A DNA stretch of 64,000 nucleotides from Paramacrobiotus metropolitanus (taxonomy: Eukaryota > Tardigrada > Eutardigrada > Parachela > Macrobiotidae). The stretch covers positions 434,001 through 498,000 of the forward strand of contig NW_026570295.1 in the NCBI RefSeq assembly GCF_019649055.1. The letters are read 5' to 3'. Shown here in pieces: positions 35,870 through 47,860 of the stretch; the stretch's first letter is position 1; each line of letters starts with the position of its first letter. Below the pieces are notes generated by a model. That model was not told the origin of the DNA. It did not search any database and saw only the letters and a list, made by a program, of their open reading frames with translations. Both the position numbers and the translations under genes were made by a program.

Positions 35870-36780
35870 TTTTAATTTCTTTTATTCGAAACAGCCCCAA
35901 ATGTGCTGGGTGCCGCGAAAGTTGAGGTACCAAAATTAGCAATTACGAAGCCATAGTACTGTTGTCTGGACTCATGGTGCAGTGGCTTTAGCATAATGAT
36001 CGGTGTTCTTTGCCAGCTCAGGTAACCGTCAAAATTTGAGAGTGATGGAAATATAGAAAAAAATGTACCGCAACATATTTTTGCAGTTACCGAAACCTTC
36101 CCGTTTTTTAATTCCTGCTTGCTAGTTCTTATTGTCTTTCTGTTCGAAAGTGGCCCCAAAAAACTGCTGCATTTAGAGCGTCGCGAAAACGGAAACCTGA
36201 AACTTTCTACCATTGGACTACAGTACTGGTGTGGTAGTGCAGTGGCTAATATCATCGTCGGCTAGATTATGGTGTCAGTAACGGTGCAGGCATGAAAATT
36301 GGCGGGTTTCTAATTTGAAGTGGTGTAGTCAGAGTTGCAAATGTTTTTATTACTACTTTTTGCGTTCTCAAATAAAACGTATTCAAACAAAAACACAGAC
36401 AATCAGGTCATCTAGAAAAATTACAAAAGTATGAGAAATAAATTCAAATTATCCACGCACCGAAACTGAATGCGAACCTTTGCGTTCTATGTGTAATTCC
36501 TACTTGGAAATTTTTAGTGTGTTTTTATGAGAAAATAACCCCGCATGTGAGTGCCGCGAAAATTAAAACCTTCAAAATATTGGACCATATTATTATTCTC
36601 GTAGTGCAGTGGTTAACGTCAAAGCTGACAGCGCTTTCAAATTTAATAATCATGGGATTTTGCGTGTTTATAATTTAAATTTTTATTCGGAGTCATAAAT
36701 ATGTTTATTACTACTTTTTGCGCGATCTCAAGTTAACAGTATTAAAACACAAACGTAGACAATTAGGTGAAGTAAGAAAA
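35870..36780 (+). repeat. Three degenerate repeats in an intron, possibly tRNA-derived SINE-like
   Basis: A motif (GCCCCAAATGTGCTGGGTGC, CGCGAAA, then a ~50-bp gap and GTGCAGTGGCT) occurs near 35893-35990, 36153-36245 and 36538-36610. The last two are each followed by TTTTTATTACTACTTTTTGCG-like DNA (about 36345 and 36708). GTAGTGCAGTGGCTA resembles a tRNA A-box. A matching B-box is weak, so a SINE origin is only a suggestion. Confidence 0.4.
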
Positions 36781-36961
36781 ACATATCAAATTAGGAAAAA
36801 TACCGCATTTCGAACCTGATGAATTAAAGTCCCAAAATGATTCTCAAATGATTTAAATTGTACTTTAATACCTGTTTGCTTCTTTTCAATAAGTATTTTT
36901 ATCCATAGTGAATGACTGAATGGTAATTAATGTTTCATTAATGATCTTATTTTTATCATAG

Positions 36962-39900
36962 ATTTATTGGGCCCCGAGCAGCAGTGTCCGCCGCAGAAGT
37001 TCGACCACACGGTGACATGCGACTTCCAGACCGACGAGCCGACCAACTATATCTGCGGATGGGACATTCAGTCCGGCAGCGGCATCACATGGAACTGGAT
37101 CAACAGTAAGCAACATTCAATTTCCCTTTAATTGATAGTTAAATGCTTAAGTAAATTACATGAAAAATATAAGAACAAACATAAATAATTACTTTAAAAA
37201 AAATACGTAATTAAACGGATGAATAAATGTACAACTAAATGTAGATAAATAAACGATTTAATAATTACCTACGCATTTTTGTCTAGATGCCTCCAACTTC
37301 TTCTTGGCGACCATCCCCACCAACGCCTCGGCAGCCGCCCCGGCGACGCGCTTAATCAGCATGCACGTCAACCAGTTCCCGCCCAATCCCACCAAACTGA
37401 CCTTCCGCTACCGCTTCCCGCGCGATGTGCACGGCGGTTACCTGAAGCTGAACGTGAAGATCTTCGAGGAAGAGTACGAAATCTGGCGCGCCACGCCCAC
37501 TTTACAGTGGCAGACGGCGACGGTGTACCTGTGCTTCGAGCCGGGCTACCAGCTGGTGCTGGAGACCACGGCGCTGGACGTCAGCGTCGACGATTTCGTG
37601 CTGGTCGGCGAGACCGCGCTGGTACAGCCGGGCGAGATCGACGGCTACTGTCGCTCGCCGTTGGTGACGTGCGGCTTCGAGGACGGCTTCTGTGGATGGA
37701 GAGAGACCAGCTTCCATCGCTATCGCGAAGACGCCGGACAGAATGCCGCGCTCGGAACATGGTAAGGCACTTCAGTATTAATTCTTTCAATTTTTTTGTT
37801 TATTTGTTTTTTAAATTTTAATTTTTCTAGGTTTTGTTTTTGTGTGTTTTATCATTTTTTATATTTTAATCTTTTATTTTAATCTAGTGATTCTGTCCGT
37901 TTCTTTCCATTTTATTCTCTTATTTTTACTTTTTGTTATACTTATTAAGGCATTTCTACGAAACATGTTATCACGAATTATATCATGAATTATTTACAAT
38001 AATTTTCAAGAAGCATAATTATTTAGTATTGTAGAAAATTGTTATTATTAATGTTTGCCGATTTTCATAAAGTTTTTTCAATGAAAATATTCCATGGAAA
38101 TTGTATAAGAGATATTGATCACCGTGTATCTGCGTAGGTATGTTAAGGCAGAATCGGCGGACAGTGAACCGACCACTCCGGTGTTGCGTATATACGACAC
38201 GATGAAACTGCGCGCCGCCACCCAGTTCACCTTCTATTGCTTCCTGCACGGCGTCAGTTGAGCCTAATCAAGGGCCACAAGGGCTACGATGGGAGCTATG
38301 AGCAGGTGTTGTGGACGGCGGAGGAGACCGGTCCGACTGGCTGGCGGATGGCCGAGGTTACCGTGCGCGATGAGAACCCCTTTACCGTAAGTTTCTATCC
38401 ATAATTATTCCTTAACAGTAGATACTAGGGATTAGTATATTATCACCAGAAACGGGTTCCGCGTTCACGTTTGGTTTGAAACGTAAAACAAATTAAAACA
38501 TCTTGTGCTGTTCTGCCAAATAAAAAAAAATTCTTGCACCCCGGCCGAATTTTTCCCGGCTTGGCTGCTCGATAATCAATCAATCTACCTCGGTATTTGT
38601 TCCCGAAATCGTCGCAGATGAAATCAGGCACTACAGCTACGAAGTGAGCTCTTCGGCATTTGAAGATGAGGTGATTGCACCAACTAACGTTATCAACGGA
38701 TAAGTTAGTCGGTCAAAATGTTGATGTTTGCAAAAATAGTTTTCAGGAATAATATCATGTTTTAAGCTGCGATGTGGAAGCAGTTCGATCGTATTAGTTC
38801 TGCTTTTTTGACCCCAGAACATCGTGCCACTTGTCTACGTTATAATCGTGAACGATAGCCTTCAACAAATCCGTAATTACTGTAGATAGAAACAAATCAG
38901 TCTGCATGATCAAACAGCTGCAGGATCAAATTATCCGTGAAAAATCCATAATTTTATAGTAATTTCCTTTACACATAATTCCTACAATTGTAGCGCTTAA
39001 TCTGAATAATAAATAAGAATATACATGTAATATAAACCCGATGAGCCCCATATAATTGATGCATAAATATGGCTTCATATAGTTCAGTTTCAGTAAGGCA
39101 GCATTAATCGATTCGTAATGAGCAACTGACAATATTCCGCCTTGCAGCTGTTCTTCTTGGCGAACTTCCCGGCTGCCGACAGCGCCGTCGGTCTGGACGG
39201 TTTCGTCTTAGACAACGAAGCGTCCTTGTCTGGCGAAGTGCCCCCCGACACCTACACCTGCCCCGGCGCCCCGCAGACCACCATTTCGAAGCGGAAAACT
39301 GCGGCTGGATGAACGCCCTGTACTACCGCAACTACTTCGAGATCCTCAACACCTCCTTTGGCACCCCACCGGCCGTCATCCTCGGCGCCAAATACGGCTC
39401 CAACTACCTCGCTTCCCAGTCCTCCAATTCTATAAACGGCAGCAATAACGTGGCGCGCATCATGAGCCGCCCGATCACCTCGGCCATGCCGTACAACACG
39501 CAGGTGACCTTTTGGTACAACATCGCGGCCTATCAGTTGCGCTACTTCCGGCTGATCGTCCGCCAGAACGAGGTGGACGAGATCGTGTGGGAGCGCAGCG
39601 GCGGAAGTGCTCCCGGCTGGAAGGAGGCCGTGTTGACGGTGTGCGGGAAGGCCGGCGCGCATTTGATCCTGGAGGTGGCCTTCACCCTGCCGGACAGTGT
39701 GGTGGCCGTGGATGACGTCAGGTACCGCGGCGAGAACAATCTGGCGGCCTCCGTGCCCGGCTTGTGCCCCGTGGTCAGCTGTCATTTCGAGGACGGCTTC
39801 TGTGGATGGCTGAGTGACATCCGCGCCGCTCCCTTTAACAACAGGTAAGCAATATGGTTCTGATAAAGAAATAAAAATGTTGGGCATAAAATAAAAATGT

Positions 39901-42900
39901 TGTGCAGTACTAGTTGTTGTATAGCGTATACTGCGTATGTACAATACAGTTGTACGTACTACTCTAGGGACACATGCCGGAAGAAAGTAGGGGTGCAGAC
40001 TAGGCATCCTTCGTTTTTTTGCGCTATCACTAAATCGAATTATTCTTCGTTGATTTGAGCACTAATAATTGCATTTTGCCGGATTGTGCAGATGGGTCCG
40101 CTCAACGAGCCGAATCGATTACCACGACCACCCGAACAACGGCAAATCCGGCCGGTTCCACGTCCAGTCCACCGGCATCCCCAACCAGGCCCTTAGCATA
40201 GCGCGCCTGTACACGCCCTGCCTTGCTGTCTCCTCTGACTCCAGCCTGGACTTCTTCGTTCACTTGTATGGACCCTCCATCCAGTACGTCCAACTGAAGT
40301 CCCTTTCCAACGCCGCCAACAACGAGACCGTCCTCTGGAGCAGCAGCAGCGTTCAGTCCAACGCCTGGCTGCACCCCACCCTCCCCGTCCCCGCCTCCAC
40401 CAACGTCGTCTTCATCCTGGAAGCGGCCTTCTCCGACGCCGACTCCACCGTCGCCATCGACCAGATCCGCTTGCTCAACGAAGCGGAAGTGGTCACTTTG
40501 GGCGACAACTGTCCCGGCGTGGCGCCGGTGACCCCGGCGACCACCCGCCCCACGCGGCCAACCGTCACCACCCCGGTACCGCCCCTGCCCACCGGGACGT
40601 TGAGCTGCTCCTTCAATTCCCATTTCTGCGGGTACGGATATCAAGGTTTCAGGATATCCAACACCAGTGAGGACATAACGACCTCCGTGGGCGGTGGCAT
40701 GGCGCTGTTCCAACCGAACAGTCAGCAACGTCACGCCAATTTATTGTCGCGTGGGTTCTACGTGCGGGAACGCATGCAGGTGTTCTTCTTCTACTTCGCC
40801 CATGCGGATGTGGAAACATTCACGGTGAAGGCGCATTACGTCGTCAATGGACAGATCACCTCGACGGATGTCTTGTTTGAACTGCACGGAAGCGCCGCCC
40901 TGGGCGGGATGGCGTTTGGACGCTGGATCCCCGGTCGGGTGACGCTTTGTGTGCCCGGATTCTCGCCGTTGGTACAGCTGGAGTTCAGCGTCACAGCTGG
41001 GTAAGTAGCAGACCTGGGCAGTTATGGAATTTGGACTCATAGTTAGAGTTAATAGTTAATCGCAGCTCGCGAGTTAAGTTACGAGTTGAGTTAGCGACAA
41101 TAACTCGAGTTAACTCGCGTTAAAATAAAAAAAATCGCTTTTCAATAAAAAAATTCTGCACTTTATTAACCATTTTCAACTAATCTCTTATGCGTACTAG
41201 TATCACTATTACCAGATTTGAAACACATTTCAGAATTAAAATTTTTCGAGCAAGTGTTTTCAGAACTCGCATCAGTGCAATTAGCTCGTCTGGGACCCAG
41301 GGAAGCGCCGGCAACGCTGGACTTTTACACTATGGTGTATTAGTATGGTTCTCTGTACATGGCTGCCAAACATGGCGTTACACGGCTCGGACTGTTTTCC
41401 CAATGGACAAGTAGCAGAAACACACAGACAACAAATTCCCTTGTGGTTTTGCTGCAGAACATTGGCGTCCTCCTACCGTTGACCAAAGTTTGTTCTCTAA
41501 AAAACTCCCCGTCTGTTCTCTGCACGCTGCTAGAGCCTGGACGTGTTACTGCATTATGTTAATTAAAGCTCAAATGATGTAAAAGACTACAATCACAGTC
41601 AGAATGCACTGATTGCACTCGCACTCCACAATACTTACGTAGAAGAAGAGAAGCGTTTTGCTCGGACTGTTTCCCTCTATTGCTGCTGTCACCCGCCTGG
41701 ATAGTGATGCGTTACCGCAGTACATCTGATTAAATCTGGCGCACTAAAGAAGTGCCGTGTTTAGCTACAGCCTACAACGTAGAAACTCCAGCCAGGTAAC
41801 GGCAGCAGTACAGGGAGACGGTTCGAGTGTAGTGGTTTTCCCCTTATATTCATCTAGCCAATGCCTTGGGCGGTCGTACTGTTCGTTGGCACGAACAGTT
41901 TTGAACATAGATGCTTTTATAATTTCGAAAATTTATGCGATACACGGTTAGAATAATATTCTTTCTGATGATATTTCTGAAACTCAGTTTCATTTTTAAC
42001 ATCAACTGAAATCTGCAGAGTTACGCTAAACTCGAGTTGCGCTATATTATTTTTGAGTTGCGCTAGAGTTAAGTTTTCGTCCTCGCGAGTTAAGCTTCAG
42101 AGTTAAGTTATAACTCGTTAACTCGAAAAAAACTCGCGTTAAGTTAAATAGTTAAAATTAACTGCCCAGGTCTGGTAAGTAGAATTATAAATAATAAAAA
42201 TTGTGAATTTTTGTGCATAAAATATTAAGGAAAATATTTAAAAAATTCAAAACAGTATTAAACAGTATTTATTTATTTAAACAAAACAGTATTTAAAAAA
42301 TTCAAAACATTTTAAACAGATGAAAATTTATGAAAATTGGTAATAGTAATCAGTTTTACTCAGTATGGACGCTTCACGCAGTGTTTGATCCCTGAATAAT
42401 TAATCATTCTGCCTCTTCTGTATGCATAAGAAAAAACGAAGTGTAGTGCGTTTGTTTTTATGTGGTAAGCTAATTCTCAGCTGTCGGAAACTTAAAGTCA
42501 GGCTCAGGTTGAATCCCTTACACTACGATAATTTGATGCCGGCAAACGGTATTCATATTCAGTATTTTGCGCTTTGACGACCAGGATTCCATCGTACACA
42601 GCAGCCACTTATGTTCGCGTCCGTCTGTCTGAATGCTATTAGAATTTAATACAGTAGTAACTTTTTAGAAAGAAATTTTCGGTCAACGTTGTTTTAAGAA
42701 AAGAAAATAAAATGGAACGGTTTTTCAAATTTGAATTCGTTATCTCTTTAATAAAAAAATGTAAAGAAAAGACAAGGGAATATCATGCAATAAAATACAA
42801 GAAATGTGCATAAAATAAAACGGAAATGTTTTTGAAATTGTGATTCTTGCTGTTTATTCGGAATTTGCTGCAGAGCCGGTTCCTCGTCGGAATTTGCTCT

Positions 42901-45043
42901 TGACGAGATCATCATCAACCGCGAAACCCAGGCCACCTCCCTTACCCCTCTGAACAGCACCCTGGACTGCGGCCCGATCAATCGACCTAATTCCCTGACC
43001 TGCGAAGACATCGCCCCCGGCGCGCCCTTCTGCGGCTGGCAGGCCCCGCCCGGCGTCACCACCCAGGTTCTGCCCGGCACGCACGAGACCGCGCTGGTCG
43101 TCCTGGGCGAAGCGCTGTCCGCCGGTCCCGTGCAGGTCGTCAGCGGGGAGATCCCGCCGCATTCCGAACCGACCAACTTCGCCTTCAAGTACATGCTGGT
43201 CACCCGCGCCCGCCTGCAGGTGGATCTCCTGGTGGGCGGGGACAACAGTCTGCCCTATCCCTTGGCCCCCACGGAGAACGCCGAACGCTGGAATTCCGCC
43301 GTGGTGGAGGTTCCCGCCAGCGATCAGCCCAGCCGAATTGTACGTTCGCATTTTGTGTTATGGTTTCTAAGGTTGTTTTTCCACAACACACAACATCAGT
43401 TAGTTTAATATTATTATATATTATCAGTATTTAACAGATTAATAAAGGTATCAGTGAGGCTGCTTACAAAGTGAAATAAACAGCACAACAAACAGCGTTT
43501 AAAATCAAACTAATTAGAAGTAAAATGTTATTATTAACATTAAAAAATAAAGCAAAATGTTTGTCTATAATAACTTACTTAGTAAGCGATTGGTGGAATT
43601 TGTTTAATTACTGGTGCTTCGAAATTAAGTTTTTAATATACTGCATGCCTTGTATATGTAAGCAGTTTTAGTTTTGACAACTTTAATCTGTTCAGATTGG
43701 CGTTTGCTTGTCAAACTATACAGCTGGTTACCTGAATGCATATTGGTGATTAAGTAACGGTTAATTTTTTATTTGATTTTGCCGCCAGTTTACGATTGGC
43801 ATGTGTTTTGCAGACCTTCCGCGTCAGTGTCCTGGAGGTGCAGAACCGTCAGGAGCCGGGAGTCGTGCCGGCGTTGTTCGCGCTGACGGACACGTGGTAC
43901 TCGGCTGAAGAAGGTAAGCGACGTGCTAATTTAACGGGGAACAGCACTAAACGCTATGGTTCTGTGCAGGCTTCGTGGCGCAACTGGACAACGTGACCAC
44001 CACCGTCTCTCCCGTCACCACCGAGCCGACGGCAACATCCGGATCGACGGTGACATCGGTCACCACCGGGCCAACGGGCACCGCTGGGTCCACGACCACA
44101 TCCGGACCGACGGTAACATCAGTGACATCAGAGTCCCCGACACCAACAACCGGTACGCAACCCTTATTGTCTGTCGCCAGAAAATACAGTTTCTGTTGTT
44201 CGTCCTCAATATGCTCGATATTATGGTAAATAATTCTGCAAAATTCCCGAGATCTTTCGAAATTATTTAGTCTCCACAGATTTCGATTGTAATTGTTTTC
44301 CTTTTAGTTTTCGGTGAATGTGTGAATGGGGCCTTATGCTCTCGTTACTCGTATTGTCGGTTAATAGTTTGTTTAATTTTTTCAAAAGCTTGTTTTCTTA
44401 GTAATTCTTAGTTCTATTTTTTTGCGGCTACAAGCGGCATTGATTTCAGTAATGGCATTTTTGGCTGTTAAACACCTTTCCGAAGATTTATCTTTGGTCA
44501 ATTTCGTTGTTGCGGTCAATATTTTGCTCTTTGTTCCCATATTGTTCCTTCAACTCTGACGGTCCGTTTTATTTATTTCCTTTTTTTGTGGTTTTTGCAG
44601 TTTGTCATTTTATTTTCTGATCATTACTAAATAACTTAAAATGCAATCGATTTTTTTACCGTGCAGTTCCGACGACGAACGCCACCACCCCGCCCATCGT
44701 CGTCCGGCCGACGAGCGCACCCCAGGCCTACAGCACGCAGGACATCGTGCTGATCAGCGTGGGCTCGGTGGCCGGCGCCCTGGTGCTGCTGGGCGTGGTC
44801 ATCGCGCTGCTGCACTTGCGCAGCAAGCGCCGCGAGCGCCAGGGCCGCAGCTACGAGGAGCACGTCGTCACCGAGACGCCGCTGACGGAGATGTCCACGC
44901 GCACCTCCACCATGTCCAAACCGCCGGCCTACAGCAGCAAACCCCCAACACCGCCGCCCGCCAGCGGCCAGAGCACGCCGCCGCCCTCGCAGCCGACGGT
45001 GGCCGCCTTCCGCACCAAGGGCTTCGACGAGGAGACGCTTTAA
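36962..45043 (+). CDS. MAM-B 3' half: MAM repeats, mucin-like stalk, transmembrane helix, PPAY tail
   Basis: Exons: 36962-37105, 37287-37761, 38138-38386, 39148-39844, 40092-41000, 42874-43339, 43814-43913, 43970-44152, 44667-45043. All junctions are GT-AG with matching phase. MAM starts include CDFQTDEPTNYICGW, CGFEDGFCGW, HFEAENCGW, CHFEDGFCGW and CSFNSHFCGY; the last domain (CEDIAPGAPFCGW) is divergent. A Thr/Ser-rich stalk (VTTEPTATSGSTVTS) follows, then a helix (IVLISVGSVAGALVLLGVVI), a basic stop-transfer (RSKRRER) and a cytoplasmic tail with PPAY, a WW-domain ligand, and EETL at the end. This makes it a type I membrane receptor or adhesion protein. Two exons need a one-base correction to stay in frame (near 38250 and 39280), so it is either recently dead or carries consensus errors. 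The last five exons are clean. Confidence 0.75.
41009..42174. mobile_element. Non-autonomous hAT-type element inserted at a splice donor
   Basis: The terminal inverted repeat CAGACCTGGGCAGTTA occurs at 41009-41024 and, inverted, at 42159-42174. A perfect 8-bp direct repeat GTAAGTAG flanks the element (41001-41008 and 42175-42182). The 8-bp length, the CAG start and the nTnnnnAn pattern of the duplication all fit hAT transposons. The duplicated octamer is the donor of the exon ending at 41000. Both ends also carry many AACTCGAGTTAACTCG-like words that could pair. No transposase frame is seen in the 1,166 bp. Confidence 0.88.
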
Positions 45044-46675
45044 ACGTTGTTGATACTCTTAAATTAATGTGCTTTTGGAATTTGTATACTGTGATGAATA
45101 GACAGTTTTCCTATTTAATTTTTTATATTTATCCCCCGAATTTCTGGATTTTCTAGTCGGTAATTTATTACAAAATCTGTGAAAAACTATTAAAGGTCTA
45201 TTGTGGCATTGTGCGGTGGCAGTCACATTGAAACTACAAGTACAAATGGCAGGATATCACTTTCCGTCGCAAATGTCAAATCCTTGCCAGCACACGATGG
45301 CTTCTAATATAAGTAAGAGGAGTACGGGAAGCGAGAAAAGAATGGACGACCTTTCCACCTAACGATAAGGAAGATTCTGCGACACTGACCTTTTTATACC
45401 GTTACCGACCACGACAGCATCGGTAGAGCGACTCTGTATCGATCTCAATCTGCTGCAGTGAAGAATTCGGAGTGGAATCCCTATAATATCCTGGAAGCTC
45501 TGGAATCACTGTCTGGAACCCTGAAAAATCCAACGTGGTCATCCGGTCGACGTAGAAGAGACGAATCCGAAATCCGTGGCAGCTCTCCAGATGGATGGTT
45601 GCAGAGAAGTAAACACAACGCCAGCGCCAGATGGAAACCGAGGCGAACAACAAGATTTCTGTGCGAGCAAATAGCAATGCTCATGCAAGAAGTGACCTTT
45701 AATCACTAGCAATGAGAGTAACACTACACAGATACCAGGTATTCGCTTTACGGTAGTCCGAGAAAACTACAAGTAACAACGAAGATAGGAAAACCGAAAA
45801 TGTGCGAGTAGCCCAAAATCACTGAAACTCTCGGAGTGTTGTTGACTGAATCATTCCGCTGTACTTACCGTATATAGACTTCGAGATGCGCGCAGGCATC
45901 GAGCATACGTAAAACCAACAAAGATGTACTAGTTAGCCATTGGCTGCAACAGCTAAGACAACAACAACATTGGTCAAAGGTAAAGCAGCATCTACCGAAG
46001 TAAATGAGCCAGACAAGCATCAGAAAGTGCATGTACAAGTAGGATATAAATTTAATATAGGAAAAGCGACAAAAGCACAAAGAAATCTTTTGAATGCGAA
46101 ATAGATCAAAATGCATATGTACTCTTTATGTATCCAATATACAGCGGTAAAAAAGCAAAATTTACTTGCTTAGTATCTATAGTTTAGTTAATATTATGCC
46201 ATCGTTGGAATCGAATCAGTCATCCAGTCTACCCTACAAATTGTACATGTAAATTGTGTTAACTGCTTAATCTGTGGACATTTTTTAATAATTTCCGCCA
46301 GCGGAGGCCCGTTGCTGCTCATTGAACTTTATTGTCGAATTAAACGGTATTTCATATACTACGTATATCAAGTAATCAAAGATATGTTGTATCATTTGTA
46401 TTTCTGTATATCTACCGGTAGATACCACTTATTACAACCACAGTCAGTCGTGTTATGTCCATTCCAGATTTGTATTTTCTGCAAGTTATCATGTGGTGCA
46501 ACTGCTTTCATATCTTTGCAGTTTTAAATTACCAACGAACTCAAACGAGCCGGCTGCAGCCTGCAAGCAACGCTTGCAAGCAACCCTCCTTGAGAAACCG
46601 TAATAGATCGGTTGATTTATTTCTTGCTTTTTCATCAAGCCCAGAGCATCACTCGTACAGCGATCACATTGATTG
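45044..46675. other. Intergenic after MAM-B
   Basis: The MAM-B 3' untranslated region lies here, with ATTAAA near 45189 as a weak polyadenylation signal. Open frames at 45402-45709 on either strand have no recognisable domain or splice partner. Otherwise I see nothing. Confidence 0.45.
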
Positions 46676-46775
46676 TTCAAAAGTTACAGTCCATGTTTAC
46701 AAAATCTGTGCAGTTCAGTATAACCAGATCATAGGTCAACGGTGACAAGCGGTCAAAAGGTCACGACAGCATCAT

Positions 46776-47614
46776 TTACTGAGCAGCAGCTTCAGCGGGA
46801 GCAGCTTCCGGTGCGGCTTCAGCAGCCGGGGCCTCGACCGGCGCGGCTTCCTCCGGAGCCGGAGCGGCGGCAACTTCCACACGACCAGATGCAACAGCGC
46901 CAGTCACCTTGCGGACAACGTCATCCAACAGCGGCACATTGGCGCCCTGGTAGAGACGGCTGTTGGAGTAGTCGTAGAAAGAAGCGGCCTTGCTGCAGTC
47001 CACGTCGAACCACCAGTTGCAGACCAGGGTGATCTGGTTGAACACCTGCAAACACAGACAGGCCATCAGAAGTCCGAATTCAGTCAGCCAATGAGAGCCC
47101 GTGATGACGTACAGTCATGTTGGGGCACAGGTACGAGGTCTGGTTGCCGTTGACGTCGCAGCGGTGGAAAACTGCAAGACAGACAGTTGTTGACCAGAGC
47201 ATTTGTCGTAAAGAATCACGTAGTAGACTTACTCTGGCAGCGGGAAGACGCAGAAGGATCAGCATAGAAACCTGGCTGATGGGTGCTGCTGCAGTCAAAA
47301 AATCCCTGCTCGATCACAGCATTGTTGGGGTAATCTTGACCGGCCTGGGCGGTGGCGATCAGGTTGTACTGGTCGGGCACGCTCAGTCTGGATTTTCCAC
47401 GCAGTTGGTCCAGTGCAGCGAATGCCAGCGGATTCTGGGTCTTCACTGCACGCTTGGCCTGCAAGATGCAAAATTAGGAAATATGAAAATATATTAATCA
47501 ACATTGTAAGGTGTTCATCAAAACGTCTTCATAAAACCTTTGGCAATAGATTACCTTAAGACTGGCTGCAGATGCCACAGCGACCACGGCAAGAAAAATC
47601 AGGACGGATTTCAT
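46776..47614 (-). CDS. Secreted one-CBM14 cuticle-type protein, 204 aa
   Basis: Exons are 47614-47555, 47458-47233, 47171-47113 and 47045-46776, with the same phases (0, 1, 0) and the same exon 1-3 lengths (60, 226, 59) as the other intact members. Signal peptide of 20 residues, then AKR, a DYPNNAVIEQGFFDC lead-in, six chitin-binding cysteines, a CNWWFDVDC end and an Ala/Glu/Pro-rich tail with one extra Ala compared with the gene at 18277-18543. The product should be an extracellular chitin-binding cuticle component (CPAP1-like). It lies between MAM-B and MAM copy 2, on the opposite strand to both. Confidence 0.9.
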
Positions 47615-47712
47615 GGCGATAGTTAAAACGTGACCGTTAATGCCCAGAAAAAAGCTGCAGGTAATTAGGGTGATTGGACCTGAGTGCTGATTATTTCGCC
47701 GGATCCGCCGTT

Positions 47713-47860
47713 CTTTTATATGAGCCAATCTGTACAATGTACCTCGCTTCGAACTTGGCGAGCGCGTTAACTTCCGGAGCTGTGCATAATCGTTATTAGT
47801 GTAGAATGAAGGTTAACGGTTTGACTGTAAAACAAAAGTGCCTCAAGTTAATTAGTGCAA
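47713..47860 (-). promoter_or_regulatory. Promoter module of the CBM14 gene at 46776
   Basis: TATA box (ATATAAAAG) at 47713-47721 on the minus strand. GCTCCGGAAGTTAACGCGCT lies at 47761-47780, a second CCGTTAACCTTC at 47808-47819 and CACTAATTAACTTGAGG at 47841-47857. Spacing matches the module at 19192-19335. Confidence 0.75.

Noticed and set aside
39252-40007. Long minus-strand open frame (251 codons)
   Set aside because: It is antisense to a MAM exon of MAM-B. The plus strand has splice sites and MAM signatures.
40102-40734. Long minus-strand open frame (210 codons)
   Set aside because: It is antisense to the well-supported MAM-B exon 40092-41000 and rich in Gly/Val/Asp as expected of a shadow.
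42495-42530. tRNA-like word AGGTTGAATCCC
   Set aside because: No matching A-box or cloverleaf could be folded around it.
45402-45709. Overlapping open frames on both strands, 80-90 codons
   Set aside because: No start context, domain, splice partner or paralogue supports either frame.
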